From Trebonia sp035294225 (lineage in GTDB: Bacteria > Actinomycetota > Actinomycetes > Streptosporangiales > Streptosporangiaceae): a stretch of 29,517 nucleotides of DNA. Positions within the stretch are counted from its first letter, which is position 1. Each line of letters begins with the position of its first letter. The stretch lies in assembly GCA_035294225.1 (NCBI GenBank), contig DATGLH010000150.1, positions 1-29,517 on the forward strand, given 5' to 3'. The translations under genes were made by a program, and so were the position numbers. A model generated the notes under the pieces. The model saw only the letters and a program-made list of their open reading frames with translations. It was not told where the DNA came from and did not search any database. This document shows positions 22,522 to 29,517 of this stretch, piece after piece.

Positions 22522-24624
22522 ATGACGGACAGCTTCCCTAGGCAGCAAGCCCGTACCCGGCGCTTCACGCTCGGCGTGCCGCGGGCGTTCCACATCTCCC
22601 CGGACGGCGCCAGGGTCGCGTTCCTGCGCACGAAGGGCGGCGGCGACCCGGTGACCTGCCTGTGGGAAGCCGACACCGCCACCGGCGCCGAACGCCTGGT
22701 CGCCGACCCCCGGGCGCTCGGCGCCGACGACGAGAACCTGCCGCCTGCCGAGCGCGCGCGCCGGGAACGGGTGCGGGAGACCGCCGCCGGCATCGTGTCG
22801 TTCGCGACCGACGCGGCGGGCAGCCTCGCGGTCTTCGCGCTGTCCGGTCAGGTGTACGCGGTCAGGCTCGGCGACCCGTCGGCGGCGCCGAGGCCCATCG
22901 CCACCAGGACCCCGGCGCTCGACCCGCGGCCGGACCCGGCCGGCCGCAAGGTCGCCTACGTGCATGACGGCGCGCTGCGCGTCGCCGACCTGGACACGGG
23001 CGACGACACGGTGCTCGCCGCCGGGGAAGGCGTCACCTACGGCCTGGCGGAGTTCGTCGCCGCCGAGGAGATGGGCCGTTCCCGCGGCTACTGGTGGTCC
23101 CCCGGCGGCACGAGGATCTGCGTGGCGCGAGTCGACGAAAGCGGCGTCAGGCGCTGGCACATCGCCGACCCGGCCAACCCGGAGCAGGCGCCGGCCGAGG
23201 TCCGCTACCCCGCGGCCGGCACCCCGAACGCCGACGTGTCGCTGTTCATCGCCTCCCTGGCCGACGGCACCCTCGCGCCCGTCGGATGGGACCGGGGCGC
23301 CTTCCCGTACCTGGTGACCGTGGCCTGGGACGAGGACCTGCTGGTCGTCACGCAATCCCGCGACCAGAAGACGATGCGCCTGTGCGACGGCGCCACCGGC
23401 GAGGTCATCGTCGAAGACCGGGACCCGCACTGGACGGACATCGTCCCGGGCACGCCCGCCCAGCTCGGCGACGGCAGGATCGTGTGGACACGGGTCAGCG
23501 AGGACACCCGGCGGCTGGTCATCGCCCCGGCGGACGGGCTGGCGGCCGCGCCGCCGCTCACCCCGCCCGGCCTGCAGGTCCGGGAGATCCTCGGCACCGA
23601 CGGGGACTGCGTCCTGTTCAGCGGCTGGACCGAGCCCACCGAGCTGGGCGTGTGGCGGTACGGGCCGGACGGGCTCGCCGAGATCGCCACCGAGCCTGGC
23701 GTGCACGCCGCGCTGGCGGCGGGCGGGACCACCGTCGTGAGCAGCAGGACCCTGGAGGAGAACCACGGCCGCGTTCTGATAACTAAAAACGGCAAGCCCG
23801 CCGGGGAGATCGCCTCGCTCGCCGAGGAGCCGAACCTGCCGCGCCCCCGGCCGCGGTTCCTGAACGCCGGGGAGTCCGGGATCCGCACCGCCGTGCTGTT
23901 CCCGTCCTGGCACGAGCCGGGCAGCAGGCTGCCGGTGCTGATGGACCCGTACGGCGGCCCGCACTCACAGCGGGTGCTGAAATCCGCCGCCGCCTTCCTG
24001 ACCTCGCAGTGGTTCGCCGAACAGGGTTTCGCGGTCGTCGTCGCGGACGGCCGCGGCACGCCGGGCCGCGGGCCGGCCTGGGACCGGATGGTGGCCGGCG
24101 ACCTCGCCGCCGGCGTGCTGGAGGATCAGGTCACCGCGCTGCACGCGGCCGCGGAGGCGTTCGGGGACCTGGACGTGAGCCGGGTGGGGATCCGCGGCTG
24201 GTCGTTCGGCGGGTACCTGGCCGCGCTCGCCGTGCTGCGCCGTCCCGACGTCTTCCACGCGGCGATCGCGGGCGCGCCGGTCACCGACTGGCGGCTCTAC
24301 GACACGCACTACACCGAGCGGTATCTCGGCGACCCCGGCCGCAATCCGGCTGCCTATGAGGCAAGCTCGATAATCAACGATCCGGAACGGGCGGTGGCGT
24401 CTGTCATCCGCCCGCTGCTCATCATCCACGGGCTGGCCGACGACAACGTGTTCGTCGCGCACTCGCTGCGCCTTTCCGCGGCGCTGCTGGCCGCCGGGTA
24501 CCCGCATTCGGTGCTGCCGCTTTCCGGTGTGACGCACATGACCCCGCAGGAAGTCGTCGCCGAGAACCTGCTGCTCCTTCAGGTCGCGTTCCTGCGCTCG
24601 GCGCTGTCCGGCTCCGGCGGCTGA
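22522..24624 (+). CDS. S9-family peptidase (dipeptidyl aminopeptidase IV type)
   Basis: A 700-residue serine peptidase with no signal peptide, so it is probably cytoplasmic. The N-terminal beta-propeller spans about residues 1-430 (FTLGVPRAFHISPDGARVAF, AEEMGRSRGYWWSPGGTRI with the Glu-Glu pair that binds the peptide amino end in DPP IV). The alpha/beta-hydrolase domain follows, with MDPYGGPHSQRV, GWSFGGYLAALAVL (Ser561), HGLADDNVF (Asp640) and GVTHMTPQE (His672). It would release dipeptides, perhaps with proline preference. The ATG at 22522 has AGGT just upstream. It is divergent from mshB, with 107 bp between them. Confidence 0.92.
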   Translation: MTDSFPRQQARTRRFTLGVPRAFHISPDGARVAFLRTKGGGDPVTCLWEADTATGAERLVADPRALGADDENLPPAERARRERVRETAAGIVSFATDAAGSLAVFALSGQVYAVRLGDPSAAPRPIATRTPALDPRPDPAGRKVAYVHDGALRVADLDTGDDTVLAAGEGVTYGLAEFVAAEEMGRSRGYWWSPGGTRICVARVDESGVRRWHIADPANPEQAPAEVRYPAAGTPNADVSLFIASLADGTLAPVGWDRGAFPYLVTVAWDEDLLVVTQSRDQKTMRLCDGATGEVIVEDRDPHWTDIVPGTPAQLGDGRIVWTRVSEDTRRLVIAPADGLAAAPPLTPPGLQVREILGTDGDCVLFSGWTEPTELGVWRYGPDGLAEIATEPGVHAALAAGGTTVVSSRTLEENHGRVLITKNGKPAGEIASLAEEPNLPRPRPRFLNAGESGIRTAVLFPSWHEPGSRLPVLMDPYGGPHSQRVLKSAAAFLTSQWFAEQGFAVVVADGRGTPGRGPAWDRMVAGDLAAGVLEDQVTALHAAAEAFGDLDVSRVGIRGWSFGGYLAALAVLRRPDVFHAAIAGAPVTDWRLYDTHYTERYLGDPGRNPAAYEASSIINDPERAVASVIRPLLIIHGLADDNVFVAHSLRLSAALLAAGYPHSVLPLSGVTHMTPQEVVAENLLLLQVAFLRSALSGSGG

Positions 24625-24647
24625 CCGCCGCGGCGCTCAGTGTAGCC

Positions 24648-24692
24648 AGTCTCACATGCTGAGCGGGCGCCCTGATGCGGCATCCTGAGACT
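24648..24692. terminator. Nested hairpin between S9 peptidase and sdh operon
   Basis: AGTCTCA (24648-24654) pairs with TGAGACT (24686-24692). Inside, ATGC (24656-24659) can pair with GCAT (24680-24683); GATGC-g-GCATC at 24674-24684 is an alternative inner stem. It lies 24 bp past the peptidase stop and 96 bp before the sdh promoter candidate. Either a terminator or an operator fits. Confidence 0.45.
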
Positions 24693-24744
24693 AACTGGAA
24701 TAAGTTCGTGGGCATCGCACGCGCGCTGCCCCCGGTGAACGAGG

Positions 24745-24772
24745 GTTGCCTGGCCGCGCGTCGGGTTACGAT
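24745..24772 (+). promoter_or_regulatory. Candidate promoter of sdhCAB
   Basis: A -35-like GTTGCC (24745-24750) and a -10-like TACGAT (24767-24772) are separated by 16 bp, 30 bp before the sdhC ATG. This resembles a housekeeping sigma-factor promoter of actinomycetes. Confidence 0.4.
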
Positions 24773-24802
24773 CACGGACAAGGCAGCGAGGACGCTGAAG
24801 AG

Positions 24803-25609
24803 ATGACTCAAGCACCGGAAGCGCCTGCCAGAACGCGGGCGCAGCTCTCCGCGCGGACGCTACGCACGGACAACTGGAAAAAGGCACCGATCGTCATCGT
24901 GACGCTGCTCACCCTGTGGGTGCTTTACGCAACGGTCCGCGTTTTCATGGGGCACTGGTACTGGGTGCCCCGGTACCACTACCTCACGCCGTTCTACTCG
25001 CCCTGCGTCAACGGCGAGTGCACGCCCGATGCCGCGGCCCTGGGCAGGTGGATCCCGGCGGTGCCGCCGATCATCCCGTACGCGTTCGTGTCGCTGCCTT
25101 TCGTGCTCGGCTTCCGGCTGAGCTGCTACTACTACCGCCGCGCCTACTACCGGTCGTACTGGCAGTCCCCGCCGTCGTGCGCGGTGCGCGAGCCGCACGC
25201 CACGTACACCGGCGAGACCAGGTTCCCGCTGATCATGCAGAACCTGCACCGCTACTTCTTCTACATGGCCGCGCTGATCGCGATCCTGCTCACCTACGAC
25301 GTGGCGCAGGCGTTCCGCGGGCCGGACGGGAACTTCGGGTTCGGGCTCGGCTCGCTGATCATGCTGATCAACGTGGTGCTGGTGTGGGGGTACACGCTGG
25401 GGTGCCACTCGTGCCGGCACATCACCGGCGGCCGCCTCAAGCACTTCTCCAGGCACCCGGTCCGGTACTGGATCTGGACGAAGGTCTCGTGGCTGAACGC
25501 GCGGCACATGCAGTTCGCCTGGGCCTCGCTGGGCACGCTGATGCTCAGCGACCTGTACATCATGCTGGTCGCCAGCGGCGTCTTCAGCGACCCCCGATTC
25601 TTCAACTGA
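24803..25609 (+). CDS. sdhC: Succinate dehydrogenase membrane anchor, Sdh1-like SdhC
   Basis: A 268-residue membrane subunit that anchors the SdhA-SdhB pair and carries the quinone site. Five hydrophobic segments are seen, including IVIVTLLTLWVLYATVRVFM (30-49), IPYAFVSLPFVLGF (91-104), YFFYMAALIAILLTY (151-165), LIMLINVVLVWGYTLG (185-200) and LMLSDLYIMLVASG (247-259). It matches the large single anchor of mycobacterial Sdh1 in size. Cys108, Cys126, Cys201, His202, Cys204 and His206 are candidate iron-sulfur ligands. The ATG at 24803 has a GAAGAG purine run directly before it. First gene of sdhCAB. Confidence 0.88.
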   Translation: MTQAPEAPARTRAQLSARTLRTDNWKKAPIVIVTLLTLWVLYATVRVFMGHWYWVPRYHYLTPFYSPCVNGECTPDAAALGRWIPAVPPIIPYAFVSLPFVLGFRLSCYYYRRAYYRSYWQSPPSCAVREPHATYTGETRFPLIMQNLHRYFFYMAALIAILLTYDVAQAFRGPDGNFGFGLGSLIMLINVVLVWGYTLGCHSCRHITGGRLKHFSRHPVRYWIWTKVSWLNARHMQFAWASLGTLMLSDLYIMLVASGVFSDPRFFN

Positions 25610-25628
25610 GCCGAACGGGCGAGTGGAT

Positions 25629-27557
25629 ATGTCTACCAGCGACAGCGAAATCGAGCGGCATTCCTACGACGTGGTAGTGATAGGCGCGGGCGGCTCCGGG
25701 CTGCGCGCCGCGATCGAGGCCCGCGCACGCGGCAAGAAGACGGCGGTCATCTCCAAGTCCCTATTCGGCAAGGCCCACACGGTGATGGCCGAAGGCGGCG
25801 CCGCCGCCGCCATGGGCAACGTGAACCCGAACGACAACTGGCAGGTCCATTTCCGCGACACGATGCGCGGCGGCAAGTTCCTGAACAACCCGCGGATGGC
25901 CGAGCTGCACGCCAAGGAGGCGCCGGCCCGCGTGTGGGAGCTCGAGGCGTGGGGCGCCCTGTTCGACCGGACGAAGGACGGCAAGATCAGCCAGCGGAAC
26001 TTCGGCGGGCACGAGTACCCGCGGCTGGCGCACGTGGGCGACCGGACCGGCCTGGAGATGATCCGGACCTTGCAGCAGCGGGTCGTGGCCCTGCAACAGG
26101 CCGACTCCTACGAATACGGCGACCCCGAGGCGATGATCCGGGTGTTCGCGGAGACCACGATCACCCGGCTGATCAAGGACGGGGCGGGCCGGATCGCGGG
26201 AGCCTTCGGGTACGTCCGGGACACCGGGCGCTTCGTCTTGTTCGAGGCGCCCGCGGTGGTGCTCGCCACCGGCGGCATCGGCCGGACGTTCAAGGTCACC
26301 TCGAACTCCTGGGAGTACAGCGGCGACGGGCACGCGCTGGCGCTGCTGGCCGGCGCGAACCTGATGAACATGGAGTTCGTCCAGTTCCACCCGACCGGCA
26401 TGGTCTGGCCGCCGTCGGTGCGCGGCATCCTGGTCACCGAGTCGGTGCGCGGCGACGGCGGCGTGCTGCGCAACTCCGAGGGCAAGCGGTTCATGTTCGA
26501 CTACGTGCCCGACGTGTTCCGCGCGCAGTACGCGGAGACCGAGGAGGAGGCCGACCGCTGGTACACCGACCCGGACCACAACCGCCGCCCGCCGGAGCTG
26601 CTGCCGCGCGACGAGGTCGCACGGGCGATCAACGCCGAGATCAAGGCCGGGCGCGGGACGCCGCACGGCGGCGTGTACCTCGATATCGCCTCGCGGCGGC
26701 CCGCTGAGTACATCCTCAAGCGGCTGCCGTCCATGCACCACCAGTTCATGCAGCTGGCGGACGTGGACATCACGAAGGAGCCGATGGAGATCGGGCCGAC
26801 CTGCCACTACGTGATGGGCGGCGTCGAGGTGGACCCGGACACCGCGGCCGCCTCGGTGCCCGGCCTGTTCGCGGCCGGCGAGGTGTCCGGCGGCATGCAC
26901 GGGTCCAACAGGCTCGGCGGGAACTCGCTGTCCGACCTGCTGGTGTTCGGCAAGCGGGCCGGGGACGGCGCGGCGGACTACGTCGAATCGCTGTCCGGCG
27001 CGCGGCCCGCGGCGCCCGCCGCGGAGCTGGAGGCCGCCGTTGCCGAGGCGCTCGCGCCGCTGTCCCGGACCGACGGCGAGAACCCGTACGCGGTGCACGC
27101 CGAATTGCAGCAGACGATGAACGACCTGGTCGGCCTGATCCGCCGCGAGCACGAGGTCAAGCAGGCGCTGACCGAGCTCGGCAAGTTCCGCGAGCGGGCG
27201 GCGCGCGTGTCCGCGGAGGGCGGCCGGGCCTACAACCCCGGCTGGCACGTGGCGCTGGACCTGCGGAACATGCTGCTGGTCGCCGAATGCGTGGCGCTGG
27301 CCGCGCTGGAGCGGCAGGAATCCCGCGGCGGCCACACCCGCGAGGACTACCCGGAGATGTCCGCCGAATGGCGCAAGGTCAACCTCATCTGCACGCTGGC
27401 CGGCGACAGGGTGGAGCTGACCCACAAGCCGCTGCCGGCGATGCGCCCGGACCTGCTCGCGCTGTTCGAGCTGGCCGAGCTCAAGAAGTACATGACCGAG
27501 GAAGAACTGGCCGGGCTGCCTTCGTCGCCGGCGCCGGCGTCGGAGGAGGGGCACTGA
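25629..27557 (+). CDS. sdhA: Succinate dehydrogenase/fumarate reductase flavoprotein subunit
   Basis: A 642-residue flavoprotein that oxidises succinate to fumarate and passes electrons to SdhB. The FAD-binding VVVIGAGGSGLRAAIEARA (15-33) is followed by KAHTVMAEGGAAAAMGNV, where His50 would be the covalent FAD attachment. MEFVQFHPTGMVWPP and SVRGDGGVLRNSEGKRFM form the substrate region, and HGSNRLGGNSLSDLLVFG lies near the end of the FAD domain. The ATG at 25629 starts MSTSDSEIE; a GTG six bases upstream is also possible. It lies 19 bp after sdhC and overlaps sdhB by one base. Confidence 0.96.
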   Translation: MSTSDSEIERHSYDVVVIGAGGSGLRAAIEARARGKKTAVISKSLFGKAHTVMAEGGAAAAMGNVNPNDNWQVHFRDTMRGGKFLNNPRMAELHAKEAPARVWELEAWGALFDRTKDGKISQRNFGGHEYPRLAHVGDRTGLEMIRTLQQRVVALQQADSYEYGDPEAMIRVFAETTITRLIKDGAGRIAGAFGYVRDTGRFVLFEAPAVVLATGGIGRTFKVTSNSWEYSGDGHALALLAGANLMNMEFVQFHPTGMVWPPSVRGILVTESVRGDGGVLRNSEGKRFMFDYVPDVFRAQYAETEEEADRWYTDPDHNRRPPELLPRDEVARAINAEIKAGRGTPHGGVYLDIASRRPAEYILKRLPSMHHQFMQLADVDITKEPMEIGPTCHYVMGGVEVDPDTAAASVPGLFAAGEVSGGMHGSNRLGGNSLSDLLVFGKRAGDGAADYVESLSGARPAAPAAELEAAVAEALAPLSRTDGENPYAVHAELQQTMNDLVGLIRREHEVKQALTELGKFRERAARVSAEGGRAYNPGWHVALDLRNMLLVAECVALAALERQESRGGHTREDYPEMSAEWRKVNLICTLAGDRVELTHKPLPAMRPDLLALFELAELKKYMTEEELAGLPSSPAPASEEGH

Positions 27558-28339
27558 TGGGCTACAAGGCATCGTTGAAGGTCTGGCGCGGCGACGCCGG
27601 GGCCGGCTCGCTCGTCGACTACCAGGTCGAGGTCAACGAGGGCGAGGTCGTCCTCGACGTGCTGCACCGGCTCCAGGCCACCCAGGCCAGCGACCTGGCG
27701 ATCAGGTGGAACTGCAAGGCCGGCAAGTGCGGCTCCTGCTCGATGGAGATCAACGGGCGGCCGCGGCTCGGCTGCATGACGCGGATGTCGGTGTTCTCCC
27801 CGGACGAGGTTCTGACGATCACGCCGGTGCGCACGTTCCCGGTCATCAGGGACCTGGTCACCGACGTCTCCTTCAACTACGAGAAGGCGCGCGCGATCCC
27901 GTCGTTCACCCCGGACCCGTCGATCAAGCCGGGCGAGTTCCGGATGCAGCAGGAGGACGTGAACCGGTCGCAGGAGTTCCGCAAGTGCATTGAGTGCTTC
28001 CTGTGCCAGAACGTCTGCCACGTCATCCGCGATCACCCGGAGAACGAAAGGGCGTTCGCCGGGCCGCGGTTCCTGATGCGGGTCGCCGAGCTTGAGATGC
28101 ACCCCGCCGACCAGGCGGACCGGCGGGACATCGCGCAGGACGACTTCGGCCTCGGCTACTGCAACATCACCAAGTGCTGCACCGAGGTCTGCCCCGAGCA
28201 CATCAAGATCACCGACAATGCGCTGATCCCGCTGAAGGAGCGGGTGGCGGGCCGTAAGTACGACCCGCTGGTCTGGCTCGGCTCCAAGATCGGCCGCCGC
28301 CAGTCCAAGGACACGCCCAAGGTCCCGGGCAGGAAGTAA
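27557..28339 (+). CDS. sdhB: Succinate dehydrogenase iron-sulfur subunit
   Basis: A 260-residue electron-transfer subunit. The N-terminal plant-type ferredoxin domain binds a [2Fe-2S] cluster through Cys53, Cys58, Cys61 and Cys73 (NCKAGKCGSCSMEING). The C-terminal domain binds the [4Fe-4S] and [3Fe-4S] clusters through Cys144, Cys147, Cys150, Cys154 and Cys202, Cys208, Cys212 (FRKCIECFLCQNVCHV; YCNITKCCTEVCPEH). It ends in a basic tail. Its ATG overlaps the sdhA stop (TGATG). Last gene of the sdhCAB operon, followed by a strong hairpin. Confidence 0.96.
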   Translation: MGYKASLKVWRGDAGAGSLVDYQVEVNEGEVVLDVLHRLQATQASDLAIRWNCKAGKCGSCSMEINGRPRLGCMTRMSVFSPDEVLTITPVRTFPVIRDLVTDVSFNYEKARAIPSFTPDPSIKPGEFRMQQEDVNRSQEFRKCIECFLCQNVCHVIRDHPENERAFAGPRFLMRVAELEMHPADQADRRDIAQDDFGLGYCNITKCCTEVCPEHIKITDNALIPLKERVAGRKYDPLVWLGSKIGRRQSKDTPKVPGRK

Positions 28340-28361
28340 GGTCCCGGCTCACCCGTCGTTT

Positions 28362-28412
28362 CCGGCCGCGCCGTCCGCTGTCGCCGATCTTCCCGGCGGA
28401 CGGCGCGGCCGG
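28362..28412 (+). terminator. Strong 17-bp hairpin after sdhB
   Basis: CCGGCCGCGCCGTCCGC (28362-28378) and GCGGACGGCGCGGCCGG (28396-28412) are perfect complements with a 17-base loop, starting 22 bp after the sdhB stop. There is no T-tract, as is usual for actinomycete terminators. Confidence 0.8.
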
Positions 28413-28477
28413 TGGCGTACCCGCCCGGTTCCGGTGGGAATGCCGCTCTTGAACGAGGTACGGCGGACCCGCCGGCC

Positions 28478-28486
28478 TGCGATAAT
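28478..28486 (+). promoter_or_regulatory. Candidate extended -10 promoter of uppP
   Basis: TGC-GATAAT (28478-28486) is an extended -10-like element, 117 bp before the uppP GTG. A TTGAAC at 28449-28454 is too far to be a canonical -35. This suggests a leader of about 110 bases. Confidence 0.4.
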
Positions 28487-28603
28487 CTGAGGGCTCCACG
28501 GCACGGGGGATGCCGCCATAGTCGCGAGGACCCGTGCGGCGCTGGACGCACCGCCAATCCACGTTCGCTGGGGCCCGCCTTTCTATCGCGCTGAGGGGAC
28601 CAC

Positions 28604-29517
28604 GTGTCGCACCTGACCTTCGTCGAGGCTTCCGTCGTGGGGTTTCTCCAGGGGGTAACCGAGCTCTTCCCCATCTCCAGCCTCGGGCACAGCGTGCTGG
28701 TCCCGGCGGTCATCGGCGGCAGCTGGGCCCGGGACCTGAACTTCTCCGGGAAAGACTCCCCCTACCTGGCCTTCATCGTGGGTATGCACGTGTGCACCGC
28801 CATCGCGATGATCATCTACTTCTGGCGGGACTGGGTCCGGATCATCCGCGGCTTCTTCAGTTCGCTGCGGGACCGGGCGGCCCAGACGACCGAGCAGCGC
28901 CTGGCCTGGATGATCATCATCGGCACGATCCCGGTGGGCGTCGTGGGTGCGCTGGCGCAGCACGCCTTCGAGGACATCTTCAGCAAGGCGGTCCTGGCGG
29001 CCTATTTCCTGATGGCGAACGGGGTGATCCTGTTCGCCGCCGAGAAGTGGCGCCCCCAGGCTTCCCGGGACGCCGACCGGCGGGTGGCCGCGGAGCGGCA
29101 GCAGGAAGACGCGGGCCAGGCCGCCCCGTCGCGCCGGGAAATGGCCGCTGACCGGCGGCGGCGTGCCAGCGACTGGCAGAGCGAGGATTGGCAGTCCGCT
29201 CCGTCGCGGCGGGAGATGGCCATGGCGCCGGCCGGGCAGCGGATCGCCGGGCGGCACGCTTCGGGCCACGTCGCGGTCCGCCAGCAGGAGCTGAGCGACG
29301 CGCTGCGGGCCGATGAGCGGCTGGCCCGGGTCGGCTATCTGCAGGCGCTGATCATCGGCGGGGCTCAGGTCCTGGCGCTGTTCGCCGGCATCAGCCGGGA
29401 CGGCATCGTGATGGTCGGCGGCATGTTCCGCGGCCTGGCCCGGGAGGACGCGGCGCGGTTCTCGTTCCTGCTGTCCACCCCGGTCATCCTGGCCGCCGGC
29501 GTGCTCAAGCTGCCGGA
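28604..29517 (+). CDS. uppP: Undecaprenyl-diphosphate phosphatase, partial, with cytoplasmic insertion
   Basis: The first 304 residues of a BacA/UppP enzyme; the gene runs off the window. It recycles the undecaprenyl carrier used in cell-wall synthesis. Motif 1 is present as LQGVTELFPISSLGHSVLVP (15-34). Motif 2 reads LFAGISRDGIVMVGG (259-273), where E. coli-type enzymes read PGFSRSG. Between the spans ending near residue 148 and starting near 244 lies a charged stretch of about 90 residues, longer than in E. coli BacA, with APSRREMA occurring twice (174-181, 199-206). The GTG at 28604 has GAGGGG upstream (ctgaggggaccac). Confidence 0.88.
   Translation, partial: MSHLTFVEASVVGFLQGVTELFPISSLGHSVLVPAVIGGSWARDLNFSGKDSPYLAFIVGMHVCTAIAMIIYFWRDWVRIIRGFFSSLRDRAAQTTEQRLAWMIIIGTIPVGVVGALAQHAFEDIFSKAVLAAYFLMANGVILFAAEKWRPQASRDADRRVAAERQQEDAGQAAPSRREMAADRRRRASDWQSEDWQSAPSRREMAMAPAGQRIAGRHASGHVAVRQQELSDALRADERLARVGYLQALIIGGAQVLALFAGISRDGIVMVGGMFRGLAREDAARFSFLLSTPVILAAGVLKLP

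Noticed and set aside
25761..27572. 603-codon minus-strand frame opposite sdhA
   Set aside because: Shadow frame with low-complexity composition; SdhA is complete on the plus strand.

Overview
The window is a chromosomal segment of a very GC-rich actinomycete. The supporting marks are strong G/C bias at third codon positions, frequent GTG starts, a mycothiol deacetylase gene (mshB), a rimP-nusA pair, a 7Fe-type ferredoxin next to a DapC aminotransferase, and an actinobacterial SdhCAB operon with a large membrane anchor. I cannot fix the genus; a filamentous order such as Streptosporangiales or Streptomycetales fits. I see no plasmid, phage or integron hallmarks, no rRNA or tRNA, and no CRISPR array.

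Layout. 43-1032 is an ABC-type membrane permease gene. 1249-1665 is a frameshifted transposase relic. 1885-3715 (minus) holds nusA and rimP, but ylxR and infB, which normally follow nusA in actinomycetes, are missing; the transposase relic lies at the break. 3872-4842 holds two ferritin-like DUF4439-type genes. 4908-7415 (minus) holds a small conserved protein and a HelD/HelR-like helicase. 7513-8727 is a PHP-domain metallohydrolase. 8736-9467 (minus) is an unrecognised protein. 9605-12469 is a 954-residue STAND NTPase with TPR repeats, the best candidate in the window for a conflict or antiphage gene. 12392-15102 (minus) reads as one unit: dapD, a LOG-family gene, a DivIVA-like membrane protein and tag. 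15360-17767 holds a membrane-anchored lysozyme-like protein, then fdxA and dapC. 17932-18726 is a CysRS-like protein without catalytic motifs. 18838-20905 pairs an arginine dihydrolase/DDAH-like enzyme with rocD. 21150-22414 (minus) is mshB plus a small membrane protein. 22522-24624 is an S9 peptidase. 24803-28339 is sdhCAB. 28604 to the window end is a partial uppP.

Themes. Lysine/diaminopimelate synthesis appears twice (dapD, dapC). Arginine catabolism (dihydrolase-like enzyme plus RocD) would feed ornithine to glutamate semialdehyde. Envelope functions are the lysozyme-like protein, UppP and the DivIVA-like protein. Several genes appear to have leaderless promoters, with a TAnnnT -10 box six to eight bases before the start codon. 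A recurring oddity is GC-rich tandem repeats of 21-35 bp, mostly at or just beyond gene 3' ends; each locus has its own unit sequence.
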